Positions 21,259 to 26,859 of a DNA stretch of 26,859 nucleotides are shown here, piece by piece. The notes below the pieces were generated by a model, which was not told the origin of the DNA, did not search any database, and worked only from the letters and a program-made list of their open reading frames with translations. Position 1 is the first letter of the stretch. Every line of letters starts with the position of its first letter. A program made the position numbers and the translations under genes. The DNA is from Trichosphaerium sp. ATCC 40318 (lineage: Eukaryota; Discosea; Flabellinia; Trichosidae), in assembly GCA_038496445.1 (NCBI GenBank), contig JALMLS010000292.1:1-26859 (forward strand), read 5' to 3'.

Positions 21259-22083
21259 ATGTTAGCAAGGCATATTCTATGCTTCATCGTAGCGCTAGCC
21301 TGCGTACACAACGCAGTATCGCACTCTTATATCTATAGCGATCCTATGCCTATTTCACCTGGAGCAAATGGTGTAGGAGGTTGTAGAGTAAACAACCCTC
21401 AACGTACTGGAAACAATTGTCCTGGACCTTGCGAGAATTACAGCAGGCTCGACATGAAGGTAACAAAGACGTACCAGAGAGGTAAAAGATACACCTATGA
21501 TTGGGCTAAAAACAACCACAACTCCGGCTATATTAGAGTTGCTATTGTACCATGGAAATACCTCAAACAAGCGTCTGCATTCCACCAATACACTATCTTC
21601 TATGATTGCTTCAGCGACCACCCAACAGTACAACGTGCAACGTGCCCTCGCGACAACATTTACTACAGATGTGATGACGACAAACGTGATATCATTTACA
21701 AGTCACAATTCACATTCCCTACCTCTATTCCTGACGGAGAATACATCTTCCAATGGACTTGGTTCGGCGGTTCTGATGGCGGAGATTACTACAGTTGCGC
21801 CAGTGTTCGCGTCAAAGGCGGTGCTAGACTTACAGATTCTTACCCTGTTGGCAAAAAGACTTGCAAATCTAGAACTACAAGAGTAGGTGAATGCAAGTTC
21901 GCTCGCCCATGTAAAGATGAGCTCGGCCGTGAAACAGGTAAGTCCTATACTACAGGACCACTTGATCCCCGTGAGTATAATGCAAAGAACAAACCACTCG
22001 TACTTGCTAGCAGATACGGCTCAAACCCAATGAACAGCGGCAACAACAACAACCCTCCACCGCCACCACCTCCACCTCCAATG

Positions 22084-22115
<32 letters not shown>

Positions 22116-22679
22116 CGGAAATGGTCAAAACTTCAATCACGTTGCTCCTGGAACTGTTCAAGCCCAACACTTCAGGAAGTTCTATGATACTACAACCGGT
22201 AACTCTGGTACGTTTTTTTTAATCAGCTTTTTTTATCCTTTTTTTTTTTTCTTTTCGATTTCTCCTTCGATTGTAGCTAACTGCTTTTCTCAGGACCTTC
22301 AAATTGCGCTCCAAATAACAGAGGTGGTTCCAAACTTGTAGATTTTCAACCAACAGATGACTCTACTGGAGGCAACTGTAACGTTGGTTGGGTCGCAAGA
22401 AACGAATGGCTCGAATACAGAGTGGATTTCAAACAAGATGCTGACTACAAGATTATGCTTCGTGTTGCTGCAGACGGTGACGAGAAAAAGTACATTGACG
22501 TTACTATTAACGGTAAAACAACTACCGTTGAGTTTGACGCTACTGAAGGATGGCAAACTTGGGCAAACGCTGAAGCTACCCTCGGTAGAATCAACTCAGG
22601 AGCTCGCAATGTCAGAATCACGTTCAAATCTGCAGAGCTCAACTTGAACTACTTCAAGTTTGTTAAAGTTGGATCCTCG

Positions 22680-22712
<33 letters not shown>

Positions 22713-23069
22713 AACAACAATAACAACAATAACAACAACAACGGTCCACGTCTAAGCGGAAAGGCAGTACAACTTGTCAACCCGCCTCTGTCTAGTAGAA
22801 GAAGTCAAACCGTTACATTGAACGTAGCCTACTCTACAACCAGCCGTTCTACTATTAGAGTACTTATTTTCAGACAAACTGGAGGAAGCAGATACAACTG
22901 GAAGACTTCTGGTAAGACTGTTACTGTAAATAGCGGACAAGGTGTTGTTCCTGTTACAATCAAAATGCCTTCTGAAACCGGTACTGGATTCTTCTATCAA
23001 ATTAAAATGGACGTTTCAGGAAGCAACAGGATCCAAGAAGAAGTAAATGGACTTAGGGTTAACAACTAA
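21259..23069 (+). CDS. Secreted lytic polysaccharide monooxygenase (LPMO)-like protein with CBM6 and C-terminal beta domain
   Basis: Exons 21259-22207 and 22294-23069 give 574 aa. The signal peptide (1-21) ends VSHSY, so the mature protein begins with His22. This is the hallmark of copper LPMOs, whose N-terminal His forms the His-brace. A second candidate ligand is His87 in KNNHNSGYIRVAI. IPDGEYIFQWTWFG...DYYSCASVRV is the conserved C-terminal half of the catalytic sandwich, with many cysteines for disulfides. A Pro/Asn linker (about 255-292) leads to a CBM6 (about 293-440: GWVARNEWLEYRVDF, WQTWANAEATLG, LNLNYFKFVKV). A 21-Asn linker then leads to a ~110-residue beta domain of unknown type. 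It should bind and oxidatively cleave an extracellular polysaccharide; chitin, cellulose or another glucan cannot be told apart. Codon choice looks more biased to C-ending codons than in neighbours, suggesting high expression. The exact AA family is not assigned. Confidence 0.85.
22084..22116 (+). repeat. (AAC)11 microsatellite coding poly-Asn linker
   Basis: Eleven uninterrupted AAC codons encode the linker between the catalytic domain and the CBM6, after a run of nine Pro codons. A likely length-variable site. Confidence 0.9.
22680..22742 (+). repeat. (AAC/AAT)21 microsatellite coding poly-Asn linker
   Basis: Twenty-one Asn codons, mostly AAC with scattered AAT, join the CBM6 to the last domain. 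The synonymous AAT interruptions suggest the tract is old enough to have mutated or is kept for the amino acid. Confidence 0.9.
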
Positions 23070-23658
23070 CGAAATACTATTCTACTGAACTGTTTAAATA
23101 AATAACAACTTATATTGTTGACTGTCGTTCTTGTTTCTTGTTATTGTTATACTGTTGAACGTCTTCTTGTTTCTTGTTAGTGCGATAGTTGACGAATCAT
23201 AAGTTCTTTCCGTGTGTTGAGTTTCAGTTACCAACGTTGCTTTATTCTGGTTCGTTCTGACATCAGCTATCGTTTGGCGTCGAGTTGACGTCTTGAACAG
23301 CCTGTCATCGTATATCTTACGCTATGTTGTAGTTGAGCGACCGTTTAAAAGTTGCCTTGCGTTAAATTGCGTAACTGGTTTCTTGTCCTTTCGTAGTTTA
23401 TTCTGGAAAAGTAAGGAAATACTAAAATCAAAAAATCTAGTTTTTCCACCACACTATTTCCGTATTTGGTGCTTACTAGCCCAGGACAACCAAAGGTCTT
23501 TATAATACTTTTTAGCTCGTTTTTACCTTGTATAAACTGGACAATAGTGTTGGTGGAACCCTCTCAGTCTTTGGTAGCTCTATTGAAGCCACTACAACAA
23601 TTTGAAAACAGTCACTTGTACAATCATTTTTCTTGATGTTTATCTTTTATTGAGAGTT
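23070..23658. other. Convergent intergenic region (LPMO / TauE-like)
   Basis: It contains the 3' end of the LPMO transcript, with AAATAAATAACA close after the stop as a possible polyadenylation signal, and a short T/G-rich tandem repeat. A 70-codon frame at 23293-23505 has no motif. Nothing else seen. Confidence 0.5.
23116..23179 (+). repeat. Two-copy tandem repeat in the LPMO 3' region
   Basis: TGTTGACTGTCGTTCTTG... at 23116 and TGTTGAACGTCTTCTTG... at 23153 both run on into TTTCTTGTTA. The unit is about 37 bp with a few differences. It lies just after the probable polyadenylation region. Confidence 0.6.
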
Positions 23659-25346
23659 TCAGAGACTGACCTCTTCGGCATCACTGGATAGATCTAAAGG
23701 CACAATGGAGTTATCTTCATCTTCCTCAGATGTTGATAATGCAGGAAATTCTGATATTTGAAAAACGTCACTACAGTAGGAATAAAAGTTAGTTGTTATT
23801 ATGAGCTCTTCCAAAAAAAAAACCATACTCGTCCTTGTCGTCTTCTAGAAGTCCATTTTTTTTTTTAATTTCGCCTTTTGCCGTACATTTTTGTACAACT
23901 CGGATTATAAAATACGCAAGGCCTAGTAATTCCGTCAGCACATGTAAGTCGACACTTCAAAAAGAAAAAATAACAAAGGAATTTACCAAATAATCCGAAA
24001 ATCCCAAATGCTGACACAACGAATACAGCAGGAAGTTCAAACATTACTAAAGAAGCAGCAATTAACAAGAAAAGAAGTGCTCTCATAACAACTTGTGTAT
24101 CAATATGATAGTGCAACCAATTACCGCATACAAGACCAAACTAAAAAAAAAGTAAGATTCACGTGGTATTAAAGAACAGTTTTGGCTTTGCAAATAAATA
24201 AGCTTCTAAAAGTAGAGTGAATGTATATAGAATGTAAAACTTACTAAGCCGCATAAACATAGGACTGTGTATTGAGGTAAATCATCAATATCAAATTTCT
24301 TTTTGTAAATAAGAAGATACATATCAATTCCAATTGAATCAAAAAAAGTAGTTGCAGATATAACGCTACGAACAATAGACTTATCAAGTTCGTATATAAT
24401 AACAAACATCATAATAGGAGGACCACCAGGACCGGCAATACCTAAAATACAACTGTTAAAATCAACGAAACTAAAAAAATAGTATGTGATCAAAAACTCA
24501 AACAGAAGTGTGGGTCGCCCTTTTGAACACCCGTACCTCTTAGAAATCCACTGATACTACCAACGATAATAGACCTGAATATCAACAGTTATTGAAGTCA
24601 GAAACGATACGCAAAAAATCACGTGCTCAAAGAAGAAAAACGTGAGAAAATAAATAACGTACACAATACCCATTGATATTGGAACACCATTTTCAAGCTT
24701 ATCATTACGAGACTTCGTGGGAAACAACTTCGAAAAAATAACTTGCAAAGTTGATGCCTTTGAAACATCATCGGGAACCTCTAGCTTCATGTATCTTCTG
24801 AATTTTAACCCATAATCTGTTCTATTAAGATCTATACATATACGGTACACTGTAAAGACCAAAAACATCGATCCTTGAACAAGAAAGTAAGAAGAGAACG
24901 AAAAACAAAAAACCATGTGAAAAAATTACAAGTTACCTAATCCCACTTTTAAAGCATATGGAGGTGTTTTTAGTAGAGTGAAAGCGCCAATAATACCAAA
25001 TATACACATAGGAGGCATCATGAACAAGAATAACTTCCAATTAATCTCTTTAAACACCATAAACAGTAGGAGAACTGAAGACGCTGTAGACATCACATCA
25101 AGCCTTAAAAAAGTAAATATCAGATAAGAGATATCTGGGGAGAAAAATTTACCACGCTACAAGGGAAACCATTTGTCCGCGGTGTTTTAGCTCAAAGAAA
25201 AGCCACCAGAACTGGTATAGCACGTGAAAGAGAATAGCCATGCCAAATCCAGTAGCGCCTGCGCTAAGGTTGCATACAAACGCTGTGAGCCCTGGTATGA
25301 CTAAATCTAGCCACCATACGTGATAATTCGCTATAATATGTGACAT
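23659..25346 (-). CDS. TauE/SafE-type membrane transporter-like protein, 8 exons
   Basis: Exons (minus) 25346-25153, 25103-24937, 24873-24663, 24574-24537, 24441-24245, 24140-23987, 23922-23829 and 23770-23659 close in frame at 388 aa. Multiple hydrophobic helices are present. The first half has the family pattern LVIPGLTAFVCNLSAGATGFG. The second half repeats it as IIVGSISGFLRGIAGPGGPP, the inverted-repeat glycine motif of TauE/SafE (DUF81) anion exporters/permeases. A charged loop of about 70 residues separates the halves, and the acidic C-terminus (TSEEDEDNS, SSDAEE) is probably cytosolic and may be phosphorylated. Prokaryotic relatives move sulfonates, sulfite or sulfoacetate; the substrate here is unknown. 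The motif crosses two exon joints (intron 24536-24442 and intron 24662-24575), which supports those splice calls. Its start lies 197 bp downstream of the kinase stop, same strand. Confidence 0.85.
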
Positions 25347-25543
25347 GTGCCTTTTCTAAAAGAATTGGACTAGTCACGTGACACAATGACTTAATTGCTT
25401 ACTCAACAACTTGTTCAATAGTCACTTTCTAATTTAGAAGTAGGAGACGTTATTACAAAGAGCTATGATTTGAGAAAAGTTGTGTTTCAGTTGTTTACAA
25501 ACTTGTTTATTTTACATTTTGCATGATGTATACTTGACCAATA

Positions 25544-26806
25544 TCACTGGATAGTGTTGCTTAGGTTTTCAATAATCGAGGAAAATGTTGGTCTGTCTTC
25601 TGGCATACGAGATAAGCATTTTTGACCTAGCTGAGCCAAACCACTATCAAACTATTTGCAACAAAAATAATTTAGCGTTGCGCACTCAACAAACATCAGT
25701 ACTACCTCTGTTGGTATTATTAGCGGTGTAACACCGTTGATAATATCTTCTACTACATCTTGGTTTTGTACTGTAGCATAAGGTCCTATTGTAACAATGT
25801 TAGCGTATTCATAGAACAACAAGCTTGTTTTCGCACGTTTTTTGGCAAAGATACAATAAAGCATCACACCAAAGCTCCATACTTCTGAAGCTTCTGAAAA
25901 TAATCCATCCCTAAGAGATTCAGGTGCCATAATCCTAAAAGGCCCGCTTGTGACTTTATCTACAACTTTGTTATCATCTCCCATGTTAATAGAGAAACCA
26001 AAATCTAAATTAGAAGTTAGCAAGTCCGTGATAAAAAGTTATAACCTGCTATTACTGCTTGAAGCCTTGGAGTATTATTATCTTGTGTGACTTCACAAAG
26101 TAGGATATCTTTACATGTATTAGATAATACCTCTTCCTGGGTTCATATCAAGTTGTGGCGTACTTCGAAGAGCCAAATCTCTAAGTAATACGCCCTTTGC
26201 AATAGTATGTTTCATTGCACGTGCTACATCCAAGCATAGCGAAGTTACCTCCCTTATATCCAAGTTTTCGTGCCTTAAAGGTAGTTAGCATAGATGCAAA
26301 GACTACAAGGAAGACGTGCTAACGTCTTGATGTAGTGTTCCAGGTCGCCTTTGTCATAAAAAGGAGTTACGATACCAAATCTCGTTTCCTCAATAATAAC
26401 ACCTTTTGACGCGTTATTAGAGCACGGGTATATAGCGTCTGAGGTACCAATAAGCCGTAGAACATGTTTATGGGCCTGCACTGCCGAGTGTTTGGTTGTT
26501 TCGTATTCAAAGAGCACCCTTGAAGCGTGCCATTTAATACAAACGCGCTCAGAGCCCAAACGCCCAATTACAATATTGTTTGACGCTTTTATCGTTTTAA
26601 TCGCTTAAACGATCCAATTAACGTGTTTAAAGATAACTGACGCGCACCTTGTACGTCTGTAATGTCCTCTAGCGCTATCTGAGGTTATTAGTTCAGTACA
26701 TCACAACGCTTACCTTTTTTATGGTTTTCAACGCATCATTTGTTGTACAAGCGCTACTAGTTTGCTTTGGTGCCGATGTTGAGATTTTATTGGGTTTGTT
26801 GCCCAT
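25544..26806 (-). CDS. Protein kinase (tyrosine/TKL-like), possibly N-myristoylated, 7 exons
   Basis: Exons (minus) 26806-26714, 26678-26648, 26603-26324, 26273-26164, 26108-26046, 26004-25706 and 25651-25544 give 296 aa. The start MGNKPNK fits the N-myristoylation pattern. Kinase subdomains: a poor glycine loop (GRLGSERV), Lys65 in VCIKW, HVLRLIG, VTPFYDKGDLEHYI, catalytic loop LLRDLALRNILL (Asp136, Asn141), DFG at 162-164, MAPESL, EVWSFGVMLY and RMPEDRPTF. RDLALRN and WSFGV are typical of tyrosine and TKL kinases. The His of the usual HRD is replaced by Leu, but the catalytic Asp, Asn, Lys and DFG are all kept, so activity is likely. The N-terminal region before the kinase fold is only ~50 residues. 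There is no membrane segment, so it is cytosolic or membrane-tethered by lipid. Confidence 0.85.
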
Positions 26807-26859
26807 TATAAGCCTAAAACCAACTTTTCGTGCTAGTTTATGCGTTGATTATTCGTACA

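Noticed and set aside
26101-26170. Kinase lacking the catalytic-loop Asn (pseudokinase)
   Set aside because: The unspliced reading gives RDLALRS, but a 55-nt intron starting GTACG yields RDLALRNILL with the Asn present.

Overview
The window is eukaryotic nuclear DNA, AT-rich by eye, and gene-dense. Nearly every gene is split by many short introns (mostly about 40-90 nt, GT-AG). The contents include a Nup37-type nucleoporin, a fungal-style Zn2Cys6 regulator, a class C 7TM receptor, a secreted copper monooxygenase with a CBM6, a TauE/SafE-type membrane protein and a tyrosine/TKL-like kinase. This fits an osmotrophic or predatory protist or an early-diverging fungus; I cannot name the lineage. 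All exon models were made by hand, by matching reading frames across GT-AG boundaries and family motifs. Most close exactly in frame from ATG to stop.

Left third (1-8.7 kb): a membrane-anchored trypsin-like peptidase (minus) is divergent from a 12-exon secreted type-B carboxylesterase (plus). Then come a Nup37-like WD40 protein, a phytanoyl-CoA-dioxygenase-family enzyme and, convergent with it, a single-exon F-box/leucine-rich-repeat protein (minus).

Middle (8.7-17.3 kb): a gene-poor stretch holds one copy of a ~58-bp dispersed repeat, a long perfect-looking hairpin and a small broken gene. It is followed by the most striking gene: a receptor with a signal peptide, a Pmp-like parallel beta-helix ectodomain, a GABA-B-like seven-helix domain and a coiled-coil tail (10895-15166). 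Downstream lie the second copy of the dispersed repeat, an F-box-like remnant, and a 755-bp non-autonomous hAT-type transposon with an exact 8-bp target-site duplication.

Right third (17.3-26.8 kb): a 12-exon Zn2Cys6 transcription factor, a small unrecognised three-exon gene and an LPMO-CBM6 secreted enzyme with poly-Asn linkers (plus strand). A TauE/SafE-like transporter and a protein kinase follow on the minus strand. Two window-wide signals cross gene boundaries: the palindrome CACGTG is far more frequent than expected, and the 5' splice site is very often GTACG rather than GTAAG.

No operon, CRISPR, tRNA or rRNA gene was found. The genes look like independent units; the common theme is secretion and sensing of the environment (peptidase, esterase, LPMO, receptor, kinase).
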